Position numbers and translations under genes: made by a program. Shown in pieces: positions 34,864 to 42,800 of a stretch of 64,000 nucleotides of DNA. Below the pieces are notes generated by a model. The model was not told where the DNA came from. It ran no database searches and was given only the letters and a program-made list of their open reading frames with translations. The number at the start of each line of letters is the position of its first letter. Position 1 is the first letter of the stretch. Source of the stretch: Pontibacter ramchanderi (GTDB taxonomy: Bacteria > Bacteroidota > Bacteroidia > Cytophagales > Hymenobacteraceae); the NCBI RefSeq assembly GCF_002846395.1, contig NZ_PJMU01000002.1, positions 372,001-436,000 on the forward strand, in the 5' to 3' direction.

Positions 34864-35055
34864 TTAGATACGCTCTACGTTAATTGCATTCAATCCTTTT
34901 TTGCCATCTTTCACTTCGAAAGAAACACGGTCGTTCTCACGGATTTCGTGAACAAGACCTGTCTGATGAACGAAGATGTCTTGGTTTGTGTCGTCAGCCA
35001 CGATGAATCCGAAGCCCTTAGACACGTTGAAGAATTTTACTTTACCTGTTTGCAT
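34864..35055 (-). CDS. cspA: Cold-shock domain protein
   Basis: 63 residues, one cold-shock domain. RNP1 is KGFGFIV and RNP2 is DIFVHQTGL, within MQTGKVKFFNVSKGFGFIVADDTNQDIFVHQ. It binds single-stranded RNA/DNA and melts RNA structure. The promoter (TTTG/TACCTTTG) lies 25 bases upstream of the start, so there is no long cold-shock leader. It is divergent from the low-complexity GYGS-repeat gene with a 404-base spacer. Confidence 0.95.
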   Translation of the reverse strand: MQTGKVKFFNVSKGFGFIVADDTNQDIFVHQTGLVHEIRENDRVSFEVKDGKKGLNAINVERI

Positions 35056-35459
35056 GATAAATAATTGTTAATAATAGAAGCAAAGGTAAAAAATAAGTTC
35101 TTATAAATAACCAAATTCCTAAAAATATAATGTGACCTCTTCCATCAGAAAAAGGTCATCTAAATCAGAAACATAGCTTTCTTTTCTCAACTTCTTGGTG
35201 CACCTGCACGCAAGTGTTTCGGGTTGTCTCACGGGCCCTCCCGCCCTATACCTGTCTCATAACCCTCCTACGTAAGGTCCGTATAGCTAAAACGTTCAGT
35301 TACACTAACTAAATCGGTATAATGACCATTTTTTGGTGTGCCCTGAACAAGGCCTTACCACTGCTTTGCCATTTTGTGCTGCGCAGTGGCGATGCCCCAG
35401 GAAATTGATCCTTTACTATACCTTTTAATCTATAACTATAAACTGAGGAGATCAGAACT
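35056..35459. other. Divergent intergenic region between the cold-shock and GYGS-repeat genes
   Basis: About 404 bases. The left end holds the cold-shock promoter. The right part contains two TATACCT copies (near 35250 and 35417) and a candidate ribosome site GAGGAGAT before the GYGS gene. A weak -35/-10-like pair TTCAGT-N17-TATAAT ends near 35324, but I do not trust it. No open frame. Confidence 0.5.
35081..35115 (-). promoter_or_regulatory. Promoter of the cold-shock gene
   Basis: On the minus strand TTTG (35112-35115) and TACCTTTG (35081-35088) with a 23-base spacer; slightly long spacing but both boxes are exact. Confidence 0.65.
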
Positions 35460-37361
35460 ATGAAAGAAAACGAAAAAAATCAGTCGTCCAGCCAGTCTGG
35501 CAGCATGTCGAGCGGCATGTCTTCGGGCACTTCCAACCAAAGCGGATCCAGTTCAAGCGGATCTGGCATGGACTCCATGAACCAGGGAAGCTCTAGCATG
35601 GGTTCTTCCTCTTCCAGCTCTAGTCCTGCATCAAAGAGCAGCAGCAAAACGACTTCTTCTGACACGAAGTCGACAGGTATAAAAGCAAAAGCAGGCTCTA
35701 AAACCACTGCCAAAACTTCCGATTCCAAAACAGCAAAATCTTCCTCATCTTCTTCTAAGTCCGGCAAGGGCATAGAGTCTACCAGCAGCAGTTCTATGAG
35801 CGGCAGCTCGATGGGCAGCAGCGACCAGAACTACGGCAGCCAGAGCGGCTCTCAGCAGGGCTATGGCAACCAGCAGCAAGGTGGCCAGAACTACGGTGAC
35901 AGCCAGCAGGGCTACGGCTCACAAGGCGGCTATGGATATGGCTCACAGAACAGCAACTACGGTGGCCAGGGTGGCTATGGCTATCAGGGCGATTACGGCT
36001 CTTCGCAGCAGGGTGGCAGCATGCAGCGCGGTTACGGCGACAGCAGCGGCTACAGCTCTTCATCGCAGGGCAACTATGGCGGCTCGCAGGGTGGCTATAA
36101 CTATGGCAACCAAGGTGGCATGGAAGGCAACCGCACCCGCTACCAGGATCAGGACTACGGTGCCTCGAGAGGTGGTATGCAGGGCGGCTACCAGGACAGA
36201 GAAGGCGACAACATGGGTGGCCAAAGCTACGGTGGCTCACAGGGCTCTTTCGGTATGCAGGGCAGCGGCTCTAACCAGGGCGGCTATGGCAGCTACAGCA
36301 GTGGCCGCGGCGGATACGAGCAAGGCGGCAGCTACCGCAGCAGTAACCAGGGCAACTATGGTGGTTCGTCTCAGGGTGGCTATGGCGGCAGCAGCAGAAG
36401 TGGCCAGGAAGGCTACGGTTCAAGCATGACAGGTTCAGGCTCGTCCAGATCAAATATGCACGGCGGCTATGGCAGCCAGGGCAGCTATCAGCAGAGCTAC
36501 GGACAGGGCGACTACGGCCAGCGTGGCTCACAAGGTGGCTACGGTTCATCGCAGGGCATGCAGCGTGGCTACGGCGACAGCAGCGGCTACAGCTCTTCAT
36601 CACAGGGCGATTACGGCTCTATGAGCAGCCGCGGCGGCTCAGGCAACTACGGTTCGTCTTCACAAGGCAACTACGGCGATCGTGACCGTTACGGCTCCAT
36701 GGGTTATGGTTCATCCAGAGGTATGAGCGAGTACGACCGCGACGACTATGGCTCACAGAGAGGCTACAGCTCGCAGAGCTCTATGCAGGGCGGCTATGGT
36801 TCGCAGGGTGGCTACGGCTCACGCGGCGGCTCATATAACGACGAGTACCGCTCTTCTCAGGACCGCAACCGCGGCGGAAGCTCTTATGATGATAACTACG
36901 GCTCGCAAAGCAGCTACGGCGGATCTTCGCGTCAGGGCTCGCAGGGAGGCTACGGTTCATCTTCACAAAGCGACTATGGCTCGATGAGCAGTCGTGGTGG
37001 TTACGGTTCTTCCTCTCAGGGCGGTTACGGCTCGATGGGCGGCAGATTGCAGGGTGGCTACGGCTCTATGAGTAGCGGCGGCTACGGCGGATCTGAAAGA
37101 AGCGGCGGCATGAGCGGCTATGGCCAAAGCGGTTACCGTGAAGGTGGCTATGGCCAGGGCGGACGAGGAGGCGACCAGAGCCGCTATGGCTCTATGGACA
37201 GCAACACCTCTTACTACAGCGATAACCAAGGCTCATCTTCCCGCGAAAACTATCGCAGTGGCATGGGCGGCCAGGACTACTCGCAGCGCGGACGCTCCAA
37301 CTACGATGATGACAGCAGCTTTGAGACAAGAAGAAGCGACCGCTACCGTGACCTGGACTAA
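35460..37361 (+). CDS. Gly/Ser/Tyr/Gln-rich low-complexity protein, FUS-like
   Basis: 633 residues with no signal peptide and no membrane segment. There is a good ribosome site (GAGGAGAT) 9 bases before the ATG. Residues 1-120 are Ser/Lys/Thr/Gly-rich with SxSSGSGMD and Lys-containing stretches. Residues 120-600 are repeated GYGSQGGYGSSSQ-, QGGYG- and DYGSMSSRGGYGS-like units with scattered Arg (RGG-like) and Asp. The end is acidic/basic mixed (DDDSSFETRRSDRYRDLD). There is no Val, Trp or Cys at all and only one Pro. Synonymous codons vary between repeats (GGCTATGGC, GGTTACGGT), so the protein is under selection. I do not recognise a family; the composition is that of prion-like domains. Confidence 0.8.
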   Translation: MKENEKNQSSSQSGSMSSGMSSGTSNQSGSSSSGSGMDSMNQGSSSMGSSSSSSSPASKSSSKTTSSDTKSTGIKAKAGSKTTAKTSDSKTAKSSSSSSKSGKGIESTSSSSMSGSSMGSSDQNYGSQSGSQQGYGNQQQGGQNYGDSQQGYGSQGGYGYGSQNSNYGGQGGYGYQGDYGSSQQGGSMQRGYGDSSGYSSSSQGNYGGSQGGYNYGNQGGMEGNRTRYQDQDYGASRGGMQGGYQDREGDNMGGQSYGGSQGSFGMQGSGSNQGGYGSYSSGRGGYEQGGSYRSSNQGNYGGSSQGGYGGSSRSGQEGYGSSMTGSGSSRSNMHGGYGSQGSYQQSYGQGDYGQRGSQGGYGSSQGMQRGYGDSSGYSSSSQGDYGSMSSRGGSGNYGSSSQGNYGDRDRYGSMGYGSSRGMSEYDRDDYGSQRGYSSQSSMQGGYGSQGGYGSRGGSYNDEYRSSQDRNRGGSSYDDNYGSQSSYGGSSRQGSQGGYGSSSQSDYGSMSSRGGYGSSSQGGYGSMGGRLQGGYGSMSSGGYGGSERSGGMSGYGQSGYREGGYGQGGRGGDQSRYGSMDSNTSYYSDNQGSSSRENYRSGMGGQDYSQRGRSNYDDDSSFETRRSDRYRDLD

Positions 37362-37381
37362 TTTGAAATGATGTAAAATAG

Positions 37382-37416
37382 AAAGGCCTTCCCTATGTTA
37401 GGGAAGGCCTTTTTTG
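37382..37416 (+). terminator. Terminator of the GYGS-repeat gene
   Basis: AAAGGCCTTCCCTA and TAGGGAAGGCCTTT form a 14-bp perfect stem with loop TGT and then TTTTTT. Confidence 0.92.
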
Positions 37417-37435
37417 TGCATCCATACCTGACACT

Positions 37436-38302
37436 TTAAAAGCACCCGCTATAGTCGCTGGCGAACTGCCGGAAGTTATGGGGAGCACGACCTGTTATTT
37501 CCTTTACAGAATCTGTTACAAGGGAAGACTTTCCGGTTTTGTACACTGCATACAGCTCCAGAAGAGCATCGGCTATTGGTGCGGGTGTGTGATGGGTGAG
37601 CATGGCCTGGCGAGCTGCCTCTTCCGGCACATCCACAAAGTCTATTTGCTTGCCTGTTGCATTGCCCAGCACCTCGGCTATTTCCTGGTGCGAAAGTGCC
37701 TCCGGCCCGGTCAGTTCGTATACCTTCCCTGAGTGCTCGCCCGACAGCAGCACCTCTACCGCCACAGACGCAATGTCGCGGGTGTCGATGTAGCTGACCT
37801 TGCCCTCTCCTACCGGCATATAGAACTTCCCTTCCTGCTTAATGGATTCAGCGCTGAAAGTCACCAGGTTCTGCATAAACCCCGCAGGCCGCAGGATGGT
37901 AAAAGGGATGCCGCTCTCCTCTACATACCTTTCCATTTCCCGGTGCCAACGCCCCAATTGTATACCAGGCTCCGCCCCCGCCCCCAGCGCCGACAGTCTT
38001 ACAATATATTTAACTTCTTGCTTCACGGCTTCTGATACCAGATTGCGGGCCATCTCCAGTTGATGTTCCGAGAGCGGTGTAATAAGCATAAGGCGGTCTA
38101 TGTTTGTGAAGGCGGCATGCAGCGAGTCTGGGTCATTGAAATCGATCTCCACGATCTCCACACCAGGCAGTCTTTTCAGGTTTTCGCCTTTGATGAGCGA
38201 GTGTACGCCCGCCCGGACATTGACATCCTGCATGGAAAGTTGTTTTATGATCTCGCGGCCTACAGTACCTGTAGCACCAGTCACCAATATCGTTTGTTGC
38301 AT
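37436..38302 (-). CDS. NmrA/SDR-type NAD(P)-binding reductase (quinone oxidoreductase-like)
   Basis: 288 residues. N-terminal Rossmann fold with ILVTGATGTVGREIIKQL, a parallel strand VEIVEIDFNDPDSLHAAF, and RLMLITPLSEHQLEMARNLVSEA. Residues 130-200 (GRWHREMERYVEESGIPFTILRPAGFMQNL and YIDTRDIASVAVEVLL) are typical of the NmrA-like atypical SDR group, which includes NAD(P)H:quinone oxidoreductase QorB and redox sensors. The classic YxxxK catalytic pair is absent. It may be a redox-sensing or quinone-reducing enzyme; substrate unknown. Confidence 0.88.
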   Translation of the reverse strand: MQQTILVTGATGTVGREIIKQLSMQDVNVRAGVHSLIKGENLKRLPGVEIVEIDFNDPDSLHAAFTNIDRLMLITPLSEHQLEMARNLVSEAVKQEVKYIVRLSALGAGAEPGIQLGRWHREMERYVEESGIPFTILRPAGFMQNLVTFSAESIKQEGKFYMPVGEGKVSYIDTRDIASVAVEVLLSGEHSGKVYELTGPEALSHQEIAEVLGNATGKQIDFVDVPEEAARQAMLTHHTPAPIADALLELYAVYKTGKSSLVTDSVKEITGRAPHNFRQFASDYSGCF

Positions 38303-38408
38303 CGTTTTTCAGTTATGGGGTATGCTAGCTATACGTGTACAACCCGGAGGCCGTCACATTCAACAGCAATACATCAAACTTCCCACACCAGAGATAGGTA
38401 AATACCGA

Positions 38409-39266
38409 CTACCGCTTCAACTCAAAACGCACCAGGTATAGCTTTCCACTTTCGTTGCTGATGAGCAGTTCTGTTGGCGACAGGTATAGCAGCGCCTCCG
38501 CCTGACCTGTTCGGGCCAGTGGCAGACAGTAGCGCTTGCCGGCAAACTGCACCTGCTCGTTTTCGGGTTCAAACAGGTATAGCCGCCCATACCCGAGCAA
38601 GGCGAAGTCTTTTCTGTTGGGAGCGCTGTCGGCGGCTGTGATAGCGGAGCTCACGCGCAATTGCTCCTGGGGCTGCAAGGTATAGGAACCGGCTGCGGCA
38701 GGCAAGGTATAGCGGCGGGTGAGGCCCTTGCGTGCACGGCTTTTGGTAAACAGGTGCAGGCTGTCAGCACGGTAAAAGAACGCCTCCAGGTCGAAGTGTT
38801 TGGCGGACGCGGGAGGTGGAAATTCCTGCTGGTCCGCGAAGAGGAAGCGTATAGTATCCTGCACGGTCCTACCTTCCTCCTGTACCTTGAGAACGCGCAG
38901 GTCGCGGCGGGTGTTGGCATTGTTGCCGAAGTCGCCGATGTAAAGGTTGCCTTGGTTGTCCTGAGCTAGTTCTTCCCAGTCCCGGTTGGGTATAGGCAAG
39001 GGCACCGTTTGCAGCAGTTCGCCTTTCAGGTTAAACAGGTATAGCTCAGCAGGCTGGCCGCCATCCGGGTGTGTCCAGAAGGTGCTGTCGGTGGCATGGG
39101 CCAGTCCGGAGCTCTCCCGGATGCGGGCATCCAGGCGTCCGATGCGCTCCACTTTCACCTTGTACTCCTTCCGTAGCCGCTCAAAGTCGCTGTTGCGCAG
39201 GTCGGGTCCGCAGCCGCACAAAGCCGTTTGCAGGTATACATACAGGGTGAAAAGTTTGATGAGCAT
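38409..39266 (-). CDS. Lipoprotein with beta-propeller-like repeats
   Basis: 285 residues. The start MLIKLFTLYVYLQTALCGCG resembles a lipoprotein signal with Cys17 or Cys19. The rest has strand-rich repeats such as GELLQTVPLPIPNRDWEELAQDNQGNLYIGDFGNNANTRRDLRVLKV and RLYLFEPENEQVQFAGKRYCLPLARTGQAEALLYLSPTELLISNESGKLYLVRFEL, similar to the SdiA-regulated/NHL-type propellers common in Bacteroidota. The region before the start codon carries tandem TTGATTG repeats. Many TATACCT motifs occur in this short gene (about seven). Confidence 0.72.
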   Translation of the reverse strand: MLIKLFTLYVYLQTALCGCGPDLRNSDFERLRKEYKVKVERIGRLDARIRESSGLAHATDSTFWTHPDGGQPAELYLFNLKGELLQTVPLPIPNRDWEELAQDNQGNLYIGDFGNNANTRRDLRVLKVQEEGRTVQDTIRFLFADQQEFPPPASAKHFDLEAFFYRADSLHLFTKSRARKGLTRRYTLPAAAGSYTLQPQEQLRVSSAITAADSAPNRKDFALLGYGRLYLFEPENEQVQFAGKRYCLPLARTGQAEALLYLSPTELLISNESGKLYLVRFELKR

Positions 39267-39284
39267 TTACTCGGGGGTGGTTAA

Positions 39285-39316
39285 ATTGTTGATTGCTGAT
39301 TGTTGATTGTTGATTG
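39285..39316. repeat. Tandem TTGATTG-type repeat
   Basis: Four tandem copies of a TGATTGT/C-like unit, just upstream of the lipoprotein gene start. Related to the repeats at 9571, 9769 and 55172-55314. Confidence 0.7.
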
Positions 39317-39404
39317 AATTTTGCACGATTACAAAAGTTTGTGCTGTGATTGCCGCTAACTCAAATAAGAGTGCCGTTATACAGGTAGTTTGAGCCTTTG
39401 GCTC

Positions 39405-39421
39405 GCGGATTACAAATCCGC
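39405..39421. repeat. REP-like palindrome, copy 1
   Basis: GCGGATT-ACA-AATCCGC, a 7-bp perfect stem. Confidence 0.75.
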
Positions 39422-39432
39422 TTTTGCAATAC

Positions 39433-39453
39433 TTTCGGATTGCAAATCCGAAA
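39433..39453. repeat. REP-like palindrome, copy 2
   Basis: TTTCGGATT-GCA-AATCCGAAA, a 9-bp perfect stem 11 bases after copy 1. Confidence 0.78.
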
Positions 39454-39485
39454 AAAATGAGTCAGAAAGAACAGAATGGGAAACT

Positions 39486-39512
39486 GTCATCTCGAATGAA
39501 ATGAGAGATCTG
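39486..39512. repeat. Short dispersed element with TCTCGAATGAAATGAGAGAT core
   Basis: The core TCTCGAATGAAATGAGAGAT has near-inverted ends (ATCTC...GAGAT). Elements with TCTCGAACGAAGTGAGAGAT-like cores are familiar from Bacteroidota intergenic regions. Confidence 0.6.
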
Positions 39513-39570
39513 GACCATTCTCCCGAATCGGTCATAGTTTAAATTTCTCTAGGAGCTTTTCCTTACCGCT

Positions 39571-39593
39571 CTTTCGGATTTGCAATCCGAAAG
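39571..39593. repeat. REP-like palindrome, copy 3 (inverted)
   Basis: CTTTCGGATT-TGC-AATCCGAAAG, a 10-bp perfect stem. The loop is the reverse complement of copy 2, so it is in the opposite orientation. Confidence 0.78.
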
Positions 39594-39757
39594 TTTTATT
39601 GAGGGCTCCTCCCCCCACTGTTGGGCATGTCCACATCCCCGTATGTCATGTGCGCAGAACAGGAAACCCGCGGCAGTTGCAGGGAGCTTATTTTCGTTTC
39701 GTTTATTAACGACTGATGGCCAAAAAAATCGCTCACAAAAGGTGTACGCAAATGATA

Positions 39758-39778
39758 CGACGTTACGGTGTAACGTCG
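39758..39778. repeat. Strong palindrome CGACGTTAC-GGT-GTAACGTCG
   Basis: A perfect 9-bp stem with a 3-base loop, no T run. It could be a protein binding site or part of a mobile element end. Confidence 0.7.
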
Positions 39779-39786
39779 CTACTATT

Positions 39787-39846
39787 TCCAAACTCCTCAA
39801 CTCTCAAACTCCGAAATTCTTAAACTTCTTAACTCCTCAACTCTTA
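39787..39846. repeat. Degenerate AACTCCTCAACTC-type tandem tract
   Basis: About 60 bases of AACTCCTCAACTCTCAAACT-like variants ending just inside the helicase stop region. Confidence 0.55.
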
Positions 39847-42800
39847 ATCTCTTCTACCCTCTTTAACTTTTTCACCAGCGCCTCTTTATTGTCCCAGTAC
39901 TGCCGGCTGTATACCTTCTGGAAGGGCCAGTTGCGTTGACGGAGCAGTACCGGAATGTCGGCGTGGGCGTGACGGACAGAGAGGTTGTTGTAGTACAGGT
40001 CGTCATCAGTGAGCACTACGCTGTTGTAGTTCCCCTCTTCCATCAGGGTGAGGTCGGCGAAAGGCACGGCGGCTTGCAGGGCAGGTATAGCCTGGGCGAG
40101 CCGCTCTTTCAGCAAGGGTACGTGTGCGGGCATAGGCAGTACCTGCGGCTCGTACTTGAAATAACGGCGACTGACTTGCTGGGCGTAGTGCAGGTAATCG
40201 CGCAGCAGTTTGGGACCGGCATGCTGGGCATTATCCACTTGCAATTGTTCGCTCCGGATGCTGCTCACCACCATCACCAGCTGCCGGGCGCGGGTAATGG
40301 CCACGTTCAGGCGATTCTCGCCACCAGCCTGATTCAGGCTGCCGAACTGCATTACCATCTTGCCTTTCGCATCCGGTGCATAGCCCACCGATAAGATCAC
40401 CACCTCCTTCTCATCTCCCTGCATGTTCTCGATGTTCTTCACCGTGACAGTCGGCGGCAAGGCTATACCTTGCACCTGGGCTTTTTCCTCCAGCAGGTCC
40501 TGTACCAGCATCTGCTGGTTGTAGTTGAACGTGATGACGCCCACATCTTCTACTCCGCTCTGCACGAGTTGCCATACATGCTCCACTACCTTTTCGGCTT
40601 CGGGGAGGTTGCTGTTCTGCTGCCATAGGCCCTGCACTTTCACAAATTGGATGGCGGGCTGCCGGGCGTTCACGTCCTGCAACTCAGGTATAAGCTCCAA
40701 ACGGTTGCGGTAGAAATGGCGGTTCGAGAAATCAATCAGTTCCGGAAAGCGGCTGCGGTAGTGCTGCGTGAGCATGGTCTGCGGCAGGTATAGCCCACAG
40801 AGTTGCAGCAGCGACTCGGCGGTCAGCTCCTCAGCTTCCTCGTCGCCGTTGCCACCCCAGCGGGAACGGTACAGGTCCGAAGGGCGAAGCTGCTGTTCGT
40901 CGCCGGCCACCACCACCTGGCGCCCGCGCAGCATGGCCGGTATACCCGTCTCAGCGAAGCACTGGCTGGCCTCGTCGAAAATCACCAGATCGAAGCAGCG
41001 CTCCAGCGGAAAAACCGCCGACACCGTTTCCGGAGAAGCCAGCCAGCATGGCGTCAGGTTCAGGATTTCATCACCGAACAGTTCAAAGAGTTTTCGGATG
41101 GGGTATAGGCTGCGCTTCTTGCTCACCTGCGCATGCAGCCGGCGATAGGTCACGGCATTGCCGAGCCGGTTGTACTCCATGTTCCGGTAAGTCTGCTCCC
41201 GCAGCCGCGACAGTACAATCTCCTGGCTCAGGTCCTGCTTTTGTTGTAGCAGGTTTTGTAGGTCGGTTTCTAAACGGTCCAGCTCTCCGCTGTCGGGCAT
41301 GCGCAGTTCGGGCCATTGGCTTTCGAGTTCGTGCAGCCAGGCCAAGTATAGACTGTTCAGAAAAAGCTCCTCGCCGACTTGCGCGTCGGCTATACCTTCG
41401 CGCAGCACCTGCCGGCAGATTTCCTGTTCCGCCACGGTAAGGGTGCTGCGGAGCTCGTCGTACGCCACCAGTTGCTCGAAATTTTGACGGAGGCTCTTCA
41501 GTAGCAAGTCGCTGTAACTCTCCTGTTCTGTTAATTTTTCGATGTGCGTTTTTGGGAGCCATTGTTCCCACTCGCCATAGCGCTGCTCAAACACCTGCAG
41601 CGCCTGGGCCAGTGCCTGCAGGTGGCCGGATAGATTTGCTTCCAGCCACATCTTTTCATGCAGCACCCGATCGCGGTGCAGTTGTTTGAGCAGTTGGTGC
41701 GCTGCCAGGGCCTGTTCCACCACCTCCAGTTTTTGCAGCATCGGAGTCGGGTTGTCTTCAAGGCGCAAGGTATAGCTGATGCTTTTGTTGATGGCTTTGA
41801 TCAATTCCTGCGCCTGCTCGCGCAGCTCGAGGCGCCGCTGCAGTTCACCCACGCCGCCGGGGCTCAGGTCAAGCTTGTACTTATCCAGTGCCTGTTGCAG
41901 CACTTTCTTATCCTGAGAGAAATACCAGCCCAGTCCTTTCAAAAAATCCTTCTGCTTTGCCTCAAAAACCGTAATCGCTGATTTTACCAGCGTCAGTTGC
42001 TCCACAGGTATAGCGGCGTCCGGAGCGGGGCACACCAGGTATAGCCCTTTGAGCTGGCGCACCAGTTTCTTCAACTCCGATGCCTTGGCTTGTTTGCGCA
42101 GCAGCGGTTGTATAACGCCGGCTACGCCTTCCAGCTCGAGCAGATGCTGCAGCTCATCCAGGGTGTCGTAAGCCGCACGGAAACGGTCCAGGCTGCTCAA
42201 CTCAAAATCGGAGCCGCTCAGTTGGCTGATGCCCTGCTGCATGGCGCGGTACTGCTCGGGCAGCGCCTCGATGGTGCGCTCCATTTCCTGCCGCTGCGGC
42301 CAGCCGAAACCCCGCATGCTGTGCCGCTCCTTCCAGGCAAAGTCCGGCTGCTCCAACGCGATGCCCTGTTGCAGACAAGCACGCAGGCGGGGCAGAAAGT
42401 CCGTAACTGTGTCGGCGGTGAATTGCTTGAATACCTCCGACAGACGCACATGGGGCTGCTGCAGGCTGCTGCGCAGGTATAGCTCTTTAGGCGACCAACC
42501 ACACCGGCTGCTGTCGAACAGGGCAGTGCGGAAACGCTCGAGCTTTTGGAGGCTTTGGTTGATGCCGCGGCTCACCTCCAGAAACGTGCGGTCGGTGAAA
42601 ATGCTGTTGAGGGCGTGGTTTTGCTTCTTGTATTCCTCGACCTGGTCAATCTGCAGGAGCAGTTGCTGGTAAATGCTTTTGCGGTCGGCGTTTATGTCGT
42701 GCACCAGGGCGGCGAACGGGCCGAGCCCGGCGGACGATAGGCGCTGGTGCACCACGTCGAGGGCGGCGCGTTTCTGGCTCACCACGAGCACCCGCTTGCC

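Larger units (their letters stand above)
39267..39836. other. Repeat-rich intergenic region
   Basis: About 570 bases without a gene. It holds a tandem ATTGTTGATTG-type block (39285-39316), three GGATT-n-AATCC palindromes (39405-39421, 39433-39453, 39571-39593), an imperfect inverted repeat around GATGAAATGA-like bases (39486-39512), a strong palindrome at 39758-39778 and a tandem AACTCCTCAACTC-type tract at 39787-39846. No transposase is present. It looks like a hot spot for small repeats. Confidence 0.75.

Noticed and set aside
35300..35324. Sigma-70-type -35/-10 pair TTCAGT-N17-TATAAT before the GYGS gene
   Set aside because: The -35 half matches poorly and this lineage uses TAnnTTTG boxes; the start codon is also more than 130 bases away.
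35863..36429. Other frames inside the GYGS-repeat gene
   Set aside because: Repeated codons make long open frames in all registers; only the frame with ribosome site, start and terminator is supported.
39405..39593. CRISPR array
   Set aside because: The three palindromes have irregular spacing and no unique equal-length spacers; no cas genes are present.
39549..39800. 83-residue frame in the repeat region
   Set aside because: It spans palindromes and tandem repeats and has no coding pattern.
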